From the NCBI GenBank assembly GCA_020849495.1, contig JADLGD010000224.1:1-64000 (forward strand): DNA of 64,000 nucleotides, written 5' to 3'. The notes under the pieces are model-generated. The model was not told where the DNA came from, made no database searches, and saw nothing but the letters and a program-made list of their open reading frames with translations. Both the position numbers and the translations under genes were made by a program. Source of the DNA: Fluviicola sp. (GTDB taxonomy: Bacteria > Bacteroidota > Bacteroidia > Flavobacteriales_D > Crocinitomicaceae). Positions 25,053-34,169 of this stretch are shown one piece after another. Positions within the stretch are counted from its first letter, which is position 1; the number at the start of each line of letters is the position of its first letter.

Positions 25053-27331
25053 AATTAGCATATACAATAGCATCTTGTTCACGCATTCTTCATGCAACAG
25101 TAGTAGGTGATTCGAATACCACCTTGCAGCATGTGTTATATGATTCCAGAAAAATTCACGCTCCAGAAAACGCGTTGTTTTTTGCCTTTCACGGCGCAAA
25201 ACGTTCTGGTGAACAATTTGTTGAAGATGCCTTTTCAAAAGGTGTTCGCCATTTTGTTGTCACGAATAAATTAGATATTTCCTCCTACAAAGACGCTTGT
25301 TTTTTGATTGTCAATGATCCCTTAGTAGCATTGCAAACATTAGCAAAACACCACCGTTCACAGTTTACTTATCCAGTCATTGCGATTACAGGAAGTGTGG
25401 GAAAAACCACCTTCAAAGAATGGGCATTTCAGTGTTTATCCTCTTCGTTTCATATTGTTCGAAGTCCGAAAAGTTTCAACTCACAAATTGGAGTAGCACT
25501 TTCTTTATTGGAGATGCATGCCGATGCCAATTTAGCATTGATTGAAGCAGGGATTTCAGAAGCTGGAGAAATGGAACGTTTGGAAGCGATGATTCAACCC
25601 GATTATGGAATTTTTACCGCTTTTGGGAATGCACACCGCGAACATTTTACAGATGCCAATTCTCATTTAGACGAAAAACTCAAACTTTTCAAAAACTGTA
25701 AATTGGTTTTTGCAAGTGCACAACTCACCGAAATCGCTGATTTTCTACCTGGTAATTTTGAAATTTGTGCTTCTGAAATAGATCAACGTTTTCCAAAAGG
25801 ATATGCTGGAATGCTAGGTGTTTTGAGAAAACTATCCACTTTTCTTCAAGTACCAAAAGAGTTGTATGAATCGCGCTTAAAAAGTTTACCCATCCTTGCA
25901 TTGCGCATGGAATCGTTTGACGGTGTCTTTGGAACAACGATCATCAACGATACTTACAATCTCGACAAAGACGCTTTGGTTGAAGCCTTGAATCATCAAT
26001 TGCAAGTTGCAGGAACAAGAAAAAGAGCTGTTGTTTTGGGGATTGCAAAAACACATGATGCTCAGAAAGAAACTTTGCAACAAATCGTTGCTTCTTTTCA
26101 TCCAGATGCTTTTGTAATGATTGGTGAACATGAACAGATCGATTGGAAGCAATTTGAAAACATGGTTGTGTTGGTGAAAGCAAATCGTGAATTGAACTTG
26201 GAACATGAAGTAGCAAGAGGAAAAGCTATCAAACACCGAACAGTTGTAGAAATCAATTTGAGTGCAATCCAGCACAATATCAATTTGTATAAAAACCGTT
26301 TACCCAAACACGTGCAGCTACTTGCAATGGTGAAAGCTGCTTCCTATGGATCAGGAGCTGAACGCGTAGCGCCATTTCTTGAACAGTTAGGAGTCAATTA
26401 TTTTGGTGTCGCATTCGCCGATGAAGGTGTTGAATTGCGTAAAATCGGAATTCTGTCGCCTATTGTGGTCATGAACCCAGATCCCGAGCATGCCGATTTG
26501 ATCATAGAAAACAGATTAGAACCAGCGATCTACAGTTTTGAGCAATTGGATGAATTTATCAAAGAACTGATCTCTAGAGGACTGGAAGCTTACCCTGTTC
26601 ATTTAAAATTTGATACGGGAATGCATCGCCTTGGTTTTGCTCCAAATGACAAAGAAAAAGTCCTTGCAATGATCAATGCGCAACCCGAAATTCGAGTTCA
26701 AGGCATTTATTCGCACTTAGCGGACGCAGACAACGAAGCACATCAAACATTCACACTGAAACAGATTTCAATTTTTGATGAAATCGTTCAGTATTTCAAA
26801 CAACAGTTATCCAATCCTTTCCTTGCCCACTTGATGAATTCGGAAGGAGCACTTCGCTATCCAGAACACGCTTATGATATGGTACGCTTGGGAATTTCCA
26901 TGTACGGCTATACAGAAAACGCACTTTTGAAAAAAGCATTTCAACCAGCTGTTGCTTGGTACAGTGCTGTATCTCAAATCAAAACAAGCCCTGCTGGAGA
27001 CACTGTTGGTTACGGTTGTACATTTGAAGCAGACACAGAAATGCAAATTGCGATCATTCCAGTTGGTTATGCTGATGGATTTAGAAGAAGTTTGAGCAAT
27101 GGTGTTGGAAGTGTCTATATCAACAATCAATCCTGTTCAGTTGTTGGACGTGTATGCATGGACATGATCATGGTGGATGTGACCAATAAAAATATTCAAG
27201 CAAACGACAAAGTAGAGATCATTGGGAACAACATTCCAATGGAAACCTTTGCGGCAAGATTACAAACAATTCCTTACGAAGTGATGACGAGCTTAAGCAA
27301 GCGTATGCATCGCGTTTACATTACAGATTAA
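25049..27331 (+). CDS. Bifunctional MurF / alanine racemase
   Basis: 760 residues. The N-terminal part (1 to about 380) is UDP-MurNAc-tripeptide:D-Ala-D-Ala ligase, with P-loop ITGSVGKTT (115-121) and INDTYNLDKDALVEAL. The C-terminal part (about 385-760) is a PLP-dependent alanine racemase. Its PLP lysine is K429 (LLAMVKAASYGSG) and the catalytic tyrosine segment is VGYGCTF, followed by IPVGYADGFRR. The fusion supplies D-alanine and joins D-Ala-D-Ala to the peptidoglycan precursor; it is a known arrangement in Bacteroidota. The start is TTG at 25049, overlapping the tdk TGA (TTGA); no ATG fits. The ligase half is somewhat shorter than stand-alone MurF (about 450), mainly in its C-terminal domain. 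Confidence 0.95.
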   Translation: MKLAYTIASCSRILHATVVGDSNTTLQHVLYDSRKIHAPENALFFAFHGAKRSGEQFVEDAFSKGVRHFVVTNKLDISSYKDACFLIVNDPLVALQTLAKHHRSQFTYPVIAITGSVGKTTFKEWAFQCLSSSFHIVRSPKSFNSQIGVALSLLEMHADANLALIEAGISEAGEMERLEAMIQPDYGIFTAFGNAHREHFTDANSHLDEKLKLFKNCKLVFASAQLTEIADFLPGNFEICASEIDQRFPKGYAGMLGVLRKLSTFLQVPKELYESRLKSLPILALRMESFDGVFGTTIINDTYNLDKDALVEALNHQLQVAGTRKRAVVLGIAKTHDAQKETLQQIVASFHPDAFVMIGEHEQIDWKQFENMVVLVKANRELNLEHEVARGKAIKHRTVVEINLSAIQHNINLYKNRLPKHVQLLAMVKAASYGSGAERVAPFLEQLGVNYFGVAFADEGVELRKIGILSPIVVMNPDPEHADLIIENRLEPAIYSFEQLDEFIKELISRGLEAYPVHLKFDTGMHRLGFAPNDKEKVLAMINAQPEIRVQGIYSHLADADNEAHQTFTLKQISIFDEIVQYFKQQLSNPFLAHLMNSEGALRYPEHAYDMVRLGISMYGYTENALLKKAFQPAVAWYSAVSQIKTSPAGDTVGYGCTFEADTEMQIAIIPVGYADGFRRSLSNGVGSVYINNQSCSVVGRVCMDMIMVDVTNKNIQANDKVEIIGNNIPMETFAARLQTIPYEVMTSLSKRMHRVYITD

Positions 27332-27363
27332 GAACAACAATTACATTTTAGTACATTCCGTTT

Positions 27364-28584
27364 ATGAAACAAATTGGCCGTTTTTCGCCCTATCAAAAAG
27401 TCATTACCCTAACTTTAGCACTCATTCAATTTTGTGTTGTTTTAGATTTCATGGTACTTGCTCCACTTGGAACGTTTGTTATGAAAGATTTGCACTTAGA
27501 ACCAAGTCAATTTGCAATTGTCGTTTCTGCTTATGCCATCAGTGCCTTCGTTTCTGCTTTGCTCACAGCTGGATTTGCAGACAAATTTGACCGTAAAAAA
27601 TTATTGGTTTTCTTTTTCAGTGGCTTCATCATTGGTACGCTTTTTTGCGCCATGTCGACCAACTATTATGGATTGTTGGGTGCACGAATCTTTACCGGAT
27701 TGTTTGGAGGAGTGATGAGTTCCATTAGTTTCGCCATCATCACCGACATTTTTGAAGTTGATAAACGTGGCCGCATCATGGGCTTCATTCAAATGGCTTT
27801 TGGTGTTAGTCAAATTGTGGGTATTCCTTTGGGATTGATGCTGACCAATTGGGTCAATTGGCATTTACCGTTTTATGCAATTGTTGGTTTTGCAATTTTG
27901 GTATTGGCTTTTGTACTGATTTTCATGAAACCAATCACCGCTCATTTAGCCATTAAATCCGAATCGAATGCCTTTCAACATTTGATGAAAACAGTTCGCA
28001 ACAAACGTTATGTGACCGGATTTTTAGCTACGACCCTTTTGGCTACTGGAGGATTTATGCTGATGCCTTTTGGGAGTGATTTTGCAGTTCAAAATTTAAA
28101 ATTGACAACCGACGAATTGCCGTGGATGTATATTTTGACAGGCGTTTTCACCTTTATTTCCGGACCTTTAGCTGGAATCATCAGTGACAAATTTGGGCGC
28201 ATGAAATTATTTGTCAGTGGTACTTTCATTTCCATTTGTATCGTATTGATTTATACGCAACTTGGAGCATCTCCATTGTGGTTGGTCATTTTGTTAAATG
28301 TGATTTTATTCATGGGTATCCAAGCGCGAATTGTTCCTGCTCAAGCAATGATGACAGCAGTTCCAAGTCCACAAGACAGAGGTGCTTTTATGAGTATTAA
28401 TTCTGCTGTTCAACAATTATCTGGTGGTATTTCATCTTTCGTAGCTGGTTTGATTGTCTACAAAAGTGCCAACGGTGAAATTCAAAATTATCCCATATTG
28501 GGGTTTGTAGTTACAGGAACGATGATTGTTGCTATGATCATGATGAATCGATTACATAAACTGTTGAATAAAGACGCTCACTAA
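27364..28584 (+). CDS. MFS transporter
   Basis: 406 residues with 12 predicted membrane helices and a hydrophilic central loop around 190-215. The motif between helices 2 and 3 reads GFADKFDRKKLLVF, the DHA1-type A motif, and the same pattern repeats in the second half as GIISDKFGRMKLFV. Helix 4-5 shows GRIMGFIQMAFGVSQIVGIPLG. DHA1 members are mostly proton-coupled drug or metabolite exporters; the substrate is not predictable. The gene starts 32 bp after murF-alr in the same direction, so read-through is possible. It converges with the MGMT gene, with only 13 bp between them. Confidence 0.9.
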   Translation: MKQIGRFSPYQKVITLTLALIQFCVVLDFMVLAPLGTFVMKDLHLEPSQFAIVVSAYAISAFVSALLTAGFADKFDRKKLLVFFFSGFIIGTLFCAMSTNYYGLLGARIFTGLFGGVMSSISFAIITDIFEVDKRGRIMGFIQMAFGVSQIVGIPLGLMLTNWVNWHLPFYAIVGFAILVLAFVLIFMKPITAHLAIKSESNAFQHLMKTVRNKRYVTGFLATTLLATGGFMLMPFGSDFAVQNLKLTTDELPWMYILTGVFTFISGPLAGIISDKFGRMKLFVSGTFISICIVLIYTQLGASPLWLVILLNVILFMGIQARIVPAQAMMTAVPSPQDRGAFMSINSAVQQLSGGISSFVAGLIVYKSANGEIQNYPILGFVVTGTMIVAMIMMNRLHKLLNKDAH

Positions 28585-28597
28585 CAGCAAACGTATT

Positions 28598-29413
28598 TTA
28601 TCGTTCAATGGCTAACAACAATTGTTTGCGCCAAGTTCCCCATCTAAAATGTCCAATTTTCCCTGATTGATGCACCACTCGATGGCAAGGAATGAGCACG
28701 GCAATTGGATTCGCACCAACGGCAGTTCCAACTGCACGAGAAGCGTTTGGGTCGCCCAATTTTTGAGCGAGTTCACCATAAGTGGACAACTTACCTTTTT
28801 GCACTTCTACTAATTCAGACCAAACTGCCAATTGAAAAGGAGTTGCTTTCACCGCTACTGGTATGACAGGATGCGTTTCTTTGTTAGAAAAACAATCCAT
28901 CAAAGCGAGATAGGTCATGATCATCAGGTCAGTTGATTCTTCTTGGAGAGTTGCTGTTCGATAGCTTTTTTTCAAACGAAGCAAACCGTTTTCACTATCT
29001 TGAAAAGTAATTTGACAAATTCCTTGATCCGAAGCAGCAATCAATACTTCACCCAAAAAATGGGGGAAAATGGCAAAATAAATAGTGGAAGGGTCTTTAT
29101 CTAAAAGTTGAAAATCCACATCAATAAAAGTCGTTTCATTTTCAAGTTTGTCATCTGGGGGAAAATCAAAAATAGACAATTGAGAAGGTGGAAGTGCATG
29201 GGCCAAAGCTGGCGAAAACACATCTTTCACAAAATGAATCGGATCTTTTGCAAGGTATTCTTGAAAGAGGTGTTGCACTTCCCATTCATTCAATTCCAAA
29301 CGATTAGCAAGATCTGCAAGAGAAACGCCAATTTGTTGCGCATACACCATCCATTTCAGGGTGTCAAAGAGCAGTTGCATTCGCTGCGCATGGTATGCAA
29401 AATCGGGTTCCAT
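28598..29413 (-). CDS. HTH-fused methylated-DNA-protein cysteine methyltransferase
   Basis: 271 residues. An N-terminal helix-turn-helix-like segment of about 70 residues (GVSLADLANRLELNEWEVQHLFQEYL) precedes a ribonuclease-like and an active-site domain. The methyl acceptor is C243 in AVLIPCHRVV, preceded by TPFQLAVWSEL and SRAVGTAVGANP, all family hallmarks. It repairs O6-methylguanine by transferring the alkyl group irreversibly to the cysteine. The layout recalls Ada without its N-terminal zinc methyl-phosphotriester domain. It could be a repair enzyme that also binds DNA as a regulator, but no adjacent target is evident. It converges with the MFS gene. Confidence 0.93.
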   Translation of the reverse strand: MEPDFAYHAQRMQLLFDTLKWMVYAQQIGVSLADLANRLELNEWEVQHLFQEYLAKDPIHFVKDVFSPALAHALPPSQLSIFDFPPDDKLENETTFIDVDFQLLDKDPSTIYFAIFPHFLGEVLIAASDQGICQITFQDSENGLLRLKKSYRTATLQEESTDLMIMTYLALMDCFSNKETHPVIPVAVKATPFQLAVWSELVEVQKGKLSTYGELAQKLGDPNASRAVGTAVGANPIAVLIPCHRVVHQSGKIGHFRWGTWRKQLLLAIER

Positions 29414-29461
29414 CGTGGGTTTGAAATTAGGGAAAAAGAGTGATTAAAAAATTTTAAAACT

Positions 29462-29469
29462 TATTTTTG
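29462..29469 (+). promoter_or_regulatory. TAnnTTTG -7 element
   Basis: TATTTTTG lies 15 bp before the ATG at 29485. No TTTG or TTG is found at the expected -33 distance, and the region is A/T-rich, so the match carries limited weight. Confidence 0.35.
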
Positions 29470-29484
29470 TAAAAAATAATATAA

Positions 29485-30909
29485 ATGAAAAGTTACTTCC
29501 ACCTATTAATTTTATGCTTGATTTCTACTCAATCTTTAAGTCAAAAAATTATTGAGTTAGGACCGATAGAAAAACCTAAAAAATCCGATCCATATTTTGA
29601 AGAATTTTATGGGAATAAATTGTTTTTCAAATTGTCAGGAAAAACATATTTAATAGATAATTCAAACAACACAAAAGTTTTTGAAAATGAAGTAGCAGCT
29701 TCGGATTTTCGAATCTTAAAATCATTTCGTATTGGTGATTCAATTATCAATTTTACATTTATACAAAAATATAACGTATCTAATTATAATTGTTCTTTTG
29801 GAATTCAAACGATTAATGCTGAAACGAATAAAGCTATTGATGAAAATAAAATTATAGCAACACATAAATTTCAAGACCCTCAACAATACAGAAGTGTTCA
29901 GTTTGAAAAGTTTTATGATGGTTTCGTCTTAGTTGAGCTTTCGAAAGAAGTTGGTACTGTCACTTTTTTTTCAAACTCTTATGAAGTTGTTTCAAAACTA
30001 AACGTAAACAAAAATATTTTAGCTGAGATTGATTGTTATGAATGTTATGTTATTAATGTGAATGAGGATCATAGTGTCATTATTCATCCTAGAACAATGA
30101 AAACTAAGGATGTAACAAACAAATTTATTTATGTTCTTCCAAATAGGGAAGAAATTACTTTTCACAAATTTCCGTTTGTTTTAAACGAACCTCACACTCT
30201 ATTTGAATACAAATATGCCTATGACAACGATTTGCAAATTATCAATTGTGCATATACAATAACAAAAAATGAAACCAATGAATGTGGAGTTGGTATCTAT
30301 TCTATGAATTTAATGAATGAAAGGGTAACAAACCGTACTCATTATATTAAATTTAATGACGTATTAAAAGACAATGCTCTACTTGAAACTTATTCTAAAT
30401 ATTTGCAAAGCAAAAAAAAACAAGTAATCGATAACTACTATGCAAAGCTTGAATACTTTATTCATGAAGGTTTTCATTATATTATAATTAAAACACCTAT
30501 TTTATCTGATGAACTTTCATCCGCAATTTATCTAATGCAACTTGATAAGGAAGGTGAAATGAACTGGATTACTCCAATAATATCAGGAATGAACTATAAA
30601 TTTGAAAATTTATATGTTTATCCGTATGTGAAAACTGGAAAAATAGGTGCTCTTATTGCCGACTATTCTTCTAATTCAGATAATGGAGAACATTATTTGA
30701 ACTCATTGAGTCTAGAAAAAGGACCTATTTCATTTTTTAACCTAGAATTAAATGTGAAAGACGGTTCTATCATTTCAAACAAGAAACTAGATCTTGTAAT
30801 AGAAGAAAAGGATCTTTTTAATAAAATTATCACCAATACAACTGATAAACAAGCTATTATTGAAGTTATTAAAGACAATAAACTTTATTTCGAAATAATA
30901 ACATTTTAG
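29485..30909 (+). CDS. Exported protein of unknown function, AT-rich
   Basis: 474 residues. A signal peptide covers about 1-19 (LLILCLISTQSLSQ). The mature protein is rich in Lys, Asn, Ile and Tyr, with beta-strand-like alternation throughout and no recognised domain, T9SS sorting signal or repeats. Cysteines appear as DCYECY near residue 190. Codons are biased to A and T at the third position more strongly than in neighbouring housekeeping genes, which may mean recent acquisition or relaxed selection (judged by eye, not computed). It probably resides in the periplasm or outer membrane. A bidirectional terminator follows the stop. Confidence 0.7.
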   Translation: MKSYFHLLILCLISTQSLSQKIIELGPIEKPKKSDPYFEEFYGNKLFFKLSGKTYLIDNSNNTKVFENEVAASDFRILKSFRIGDSIINFTFIQKYNVSNYNCSFGIQTINAETNKAIDENKIIATHKFQDPQQYRSVQFEKFYDGFVLVELSKEVGTVTFFSNSYEVVSKLNVNKNILAEIDCYECYVINVNEDHSVIIHPRTMKTKDVTNKFIYVLPNREEITFHKFPFVLNEPHTLFEYKYAYDNDLQIINCAYTITKNETNECGVGIYSMNLMNERVTNRTHYIKFNDVLKDNALLETYSKYLQSKKKQVIDNYYAKLEYFIHEGFHYIIIKTPILSDELSSAIYLMQLDKEGEMNWITPIISGMNYKFENLYVYPYVKTGKIGALIADYSSNSDNGEHYLNSLSLEKGPISFFNLELNVKDGSIISNKKLDLVIEEKDLFNKIITNTTDKQAIIEVIKDNKLYFEIITF

Positions 30910-30920
30910 CTAAGTGAAAC

Positions 30921-30950
30921 AAAAAAGGCGCAATTTCTTGCGCCTTTCAG
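30921..30950. terminator. Bidirectional terminator
   Basis: AAAGGCGCAA (30924-30933) pairs perfectly with TTGCGCCTTT (30938-30947), loop TTTC. An A run lies on the left and T-rich sequence on the right, so it serves both converging genes. Confidence 0.85.
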
Positions 30951-30954
30951 TTTA

Positions 30955-32916
30955 TTATTCTTTTTTAGGTTCGTTTGGTTTTTTCGGAGCTTCAACCGTT
31001 TTTTCCGGTTTCACCTTTTTGTCATCCTTTTTTTCAGGATCCATCATTTCCATCAGTTTCAAACCTAACAAACCGTCCATTGCTGAACCTTGTTGACCAT
31101 TGCCACCAATCAACACATCTGGGATGAGTTTGATATTGCCTTTCGCCAACTCTTCAGTGATTTTGTAGCGTGTGAAGTTTTCACCTCCCAAAGCACTCAC
31201 CGCCAATTCGTAGGCTTCGGCTGTTGATTTACCAATTGCAAGAATTTTGGTTGCTTCTGCAGAACCGGTTTTAGAAATGCGTTCAGCTTCTGCATCGGCT
31301 TTCAATTTCACCGCTTCCGAATCTGCTTTTGCTCTTGCTCTTGTAGCTTCTGCTTCTGCTAAAGCGCGCATTTTGGTTGCTTCTGCTTCTGCATTAACAG
31401 CTAATTTTACTCCTGCTGCATCACCTTCCGCCTTTTTCACTGCGGCATTTGCTGTTCGTTCTGCAATTTCAACGCTCTGTTGCGCTTTTACAATGTCTTT
31501 CTGCATATCAGCGATGGCAGTTTCCTTTTCCATCCCTTGACGCGTTTCCTGCGCTTGTTTTTGCGTTTCGTAAGTCACTTTTTGTTCTTCTGCAATCTTA
31601 CGATCAGTCAACGTTTTCATTAAGGACTCTGGCGGAACAATGTCACCAATCAAAGTATCAACAGCATTCACGTTGTATTCATCCAATACTTTCTTGATGT
31701 GTTCTTTGGCAGAATCTTGTCGTTCTTTACGTGTACTCAAGAAGGCAATCACATCACTGTCTTGAGCCGAGTTACGGAAATAGTTACCAATCGTTGGCTC
31801 CAATACTTGAGAAACCAAGTTCACCATGTTACCAAAACGCGCGATCACTTTTGGTGCTTCATTCGTTGGTACATGAATGATTTGCGACACATCTAAGTTG
31901 AAAGGGAAACCGTCTTTCGAACGCACCGTGATGGTCGATAAGTTTTTATCCAAATTGTGTGATTCACTTCGAGCTGTAGCCCAATTCAACACCAAGTTGG
32001 TCGTTGGTACCAATTCCACTTTCATGACGTATTTGTTCACAGGATATTTTCCTGGTCCAAAAGGTTCCAACCAGACTCCTTTAAATCCTTTTTCAACAAT
32101 GTTTCCATGTTTGAATTCAGAACCTGTAAGGTCTTTTCCTTCTTGACCGATGAATGAAATAACCACTCCTACATATCCAATTGGAATTTCGGTCATTGGC
32201 GTTTCTTCTACTTGAACAGCCCAAGGATTTAAGTTGTAAGAACCAGCTAAAATAACGGTTGGTTGCAAACCACGATTTCCTCCATTTTCCAAAAACTGAT
32301 CGAAATTTTGGAAATTATTGTGTCCTTCCACAACGCGACCAGCAATTTGTCCCGCTTCAATTGGCTGACCATCCAAAGTAGTGACGATTCCCACCATGCT
32401 TTCATGAATGCGCACCATATCGGTGATGGAGATCTGAAACAACATCGTATTGATACGGTAAGATCCGGCTGTTATATAATTCGTTTGACGACCACGTTGA
32501 CCATGGTTATTCAAGAACAATTCTGCATCTTGAAAGTTGTCACATTCCACTCTTCGGCCTAAGATGTTTCCAGTTGGGATTTCAGAACCATCCTTTGCCA
32601 AAACCAAACCGATTTTACCTTCTGGGATGATCGTAAACGATTCCATGGTAATTTCAAATTGCCACACCCATTTCCAAAAGTACAATCCCGGAGCTAATGT
32701 TTTCGCTTGAAAACCTGCCTCGCCTTGCGTTGCGATGATGCGACCATCAGGTAACTCTTTGTTGTCACCAAAAAGTACAAATTTCTTGGTGACCAAACCA
32801 ATTTTATCTTCTGGAACGATTACCATCCCGAAAAGAAAACGCAAAATAAATTTGTAGAGCACTAAGCAAAGTACCACCACAAAAATCCACCAATAGTTTA
32901 ATAAAAAATGTTCCAT
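30955..32916 (-). CDS. SPFH/band 7 membrane protein with four N-terminal repeats
   Basis: 653 residues. An N-terminal membrane anchor (about 8-34) is followed by four related modules of 60-75 residues (about 33-95, 96-168, 169-243, 244-305), each starting like IPEGKIGLV. The middle two share DGxxIxxGxIxGRxVExxNFQ and an AGSYxxN ending. An SPFH (stomatin/flotillin) domain follows at about 310-440, then a long Ala/Glu/Lys coiled coil (about 440-575) and a Lys/Pro/Glu tail. SPFH proteins assemble into membrane-associated cages that organise lipid domains or proteases. The repeat-SPFH-coiled-coil order is also that of major vault protein. The partner is unknown; no NfeD-type protease gene is adjacent. 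The ATG at 32916 starts directly before the anchor. Confidence 0.85.
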   Translation of the reverse strand: MEHFLLNYWWIFVVVLCLVLYKFILRFLFGMVIVPEDKIGLVTKKFVLFGDNKELPDGRIIATQGEAGFQAKTLAPGLYFWKWVWQFEITMESFTIIPEGKIGLVLAKDGSEIPTGNILGRRVECDNFQDAELFLNNHGQRGRQTNYITAGSYRINTMLFQISITDMVRIHESMVGIVTTLDGQPIEAGQIAGRVVEGHNNFQNFDQFLENGGNRGLQPTVILAGSYNLNPWAVQVEETPMTEIPIGYVGVVISFIGQEGKDLTGSEFKHGNIVEKGFKGVWLEPFGPGKYPVNKYVMKVELVPTTNLVLNWATARSESHNLDKNLSTITVRSKDGFPFNLDVSQIIHVPTNEAPKVIARFGNMVNLVSQVLEPTIGNYFRNSAQDSDVIAFLSTRKERQDSAKEHIKKVLDEYNVNAVDTLIGDIVPPESLMKTLTDRKIAEEQKVTYETQKQAQETRQGMEKETAIADMQKDIVKAQQSVEIAERTANAAVKKAEGDAAGVKLAVNAEAEATKMRALAEAEATRARAKADSEAVKLKADAEAERISKTGSAEATKILAIGKSTAEAYELAVSALGGENFTRYKITEELAKGNIKLIPDVLIGGNGQQGSAMDGLLGLKLMEMMDPEKKDDKKVKPEKTVEAPKKPNEPKKE

Positions 32917-33185
32917 AATTGTAAAATAATTAAATAATAGAAGGCAAGAATTCTGACGGGAGTCTTAGGGGAATGGCGGTTTCCATAAGGCAGCAATCGG
33001 AATGATTACATTCACGGGATAAATGTATATAACGCTAGAAATTTTTATTGAAATTTAGGAAATTTTGACAATTCGCAGTGTTAGAAGTTTTCAATAACAC
33101 CTACTGCTAGGTTAATTTTTAAATTTAACAGTCAACAAATACAACCATTTAAGACAAATGAATCATGTTAGTAAAATATAGAAAG
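32917..33185. other. 269-bp divergent intergenic region
   Basis: AT-rich and holds the promoters of the divergent SPFH and T9SS genes. I found no TAnnTTTG match in either orientation, no hairpin longer than 6 bp and no small gene. Confidence 0.3.
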
Positions 33186-34151
33186 ATGAAACAACAAATA
33201 CTTCTCATTTCGTTTTTTAGTGCTTTTATAAGCTGGGGACAAATGCCATACAAACCCCTTCCTGAGACAAATGCAGCTTGGATTCAAGCTGACTTTCTAT
33301 ATTCGGCATACAATGGTCATCAACACGCAACGGTAACTTCCGTTGTTTATACATTAGAAGATACATTGATACAGGGGAATTCGTACCGCAAATTTGGCAG
33401 TCATGGAATTGCTGATTGGATTGATAATTTTGGTTCGCAACAAAATCAAACTTCTGGCACCGATAACATTTCAACATCTTTTGGTTATTTCAGACAGGAT
33501 AGTGCTGCCAAAAAAGTATTCCTTTGGAATGACGCCACTCAATCGGATGATTTATTGTATGATTTTGACAACTTGGTCATCGGTCAACCTTATCCAGCAA
33601 CTGTAAGTAACGTGAACTACCCCAATTTGTTGGTAATGGCAGAAGATTCAGTACTGTTACTAGATGGAAATTATTACAGACGTTGGGCACTAGGAACAAA
33701 TGCATCCGATTCAGCTTACGTATCAGTGATTGAAGGTGTGGGTGGCACCAATGGATTCAACAATCTTATTTATCCGCAATTTGAACAAAGCTCTAATTTA
33801 CAATGTCACCGTTTAAACACGCAAAGTATCTATGAAAATTGGCTTTCAGTTTTAATGGCTCCACACTATTCAGCAGATTGTTCCAGTACACTTTCGATTG
33901 ACGATTACGAGCAAGTTGATATTTCCTTTTATCCAAATCCAACTACTGATTTACTTAACATTACCTCTTCGAAAGCCATTCAAAGCATCGAAGTGTACGA
34001 TACAAGAGGTGTGTTGATCTTGAATAAAACGGTACAACAAGCAACCAGCATTCAACTGGATTGTTCGACGCTTGAAAACGGGATGTATTATTTGAAAATT
34101 GGTGGATTTGATCAAACTTCCCAATTGCAATCCTTTCAAGTAATTAAATAA
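33186..34151 (+). CDS. T9SS-sorted secreted protein
   Basis: 321 residues from ATG 33186 (MKQQILLISFFSAFISWGQ), which begins directly at the signal peptide; an ATG seven codons upstream is less suitable. The mature part has no recognised domain. The C-terminal sorting domain from about residue 245 reads ISFYPNPTTDLLNIT, IEVYDTRGVLIL and LENGMYYLKI, a complete type A T9SS signal. It is probably secreted or surface-attached. The gene 18 bp downstream, for a putative outer membrane protein, is likely in the same operon. Confidence 0.85.
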   Translation: MKQQILLISFFSAFISWGQMPYKPLPETNAAWIQADFLYSAYNGHQHATVTSVVYTLEDTLIQGNSYRKFGSHGIADWIDNFGSQQNQTSGTDNISTSFGYFRQDSAAKKVFLWNDATQSDDLLYDFDNLVIGQPYPATVSNVNYPNLLVMAEDSVLLLDGNYYRRWALGTNASDSAYVSVIEGVGGTNGFNNLIYPQFEQSSNLQCHRLNTQSIYENWLSVLMAPHYSADCSSTLSIDDYEQVDISFYPNPTTDLLNITSSKAIQSIEVYDTRGVLILNKTVQQATSIQLDCSTLENGMYYLKIGGFDQTSQLQSFQVIK

Positions 34152-34169
34152 CCCCTAAGCTTTCCACCT

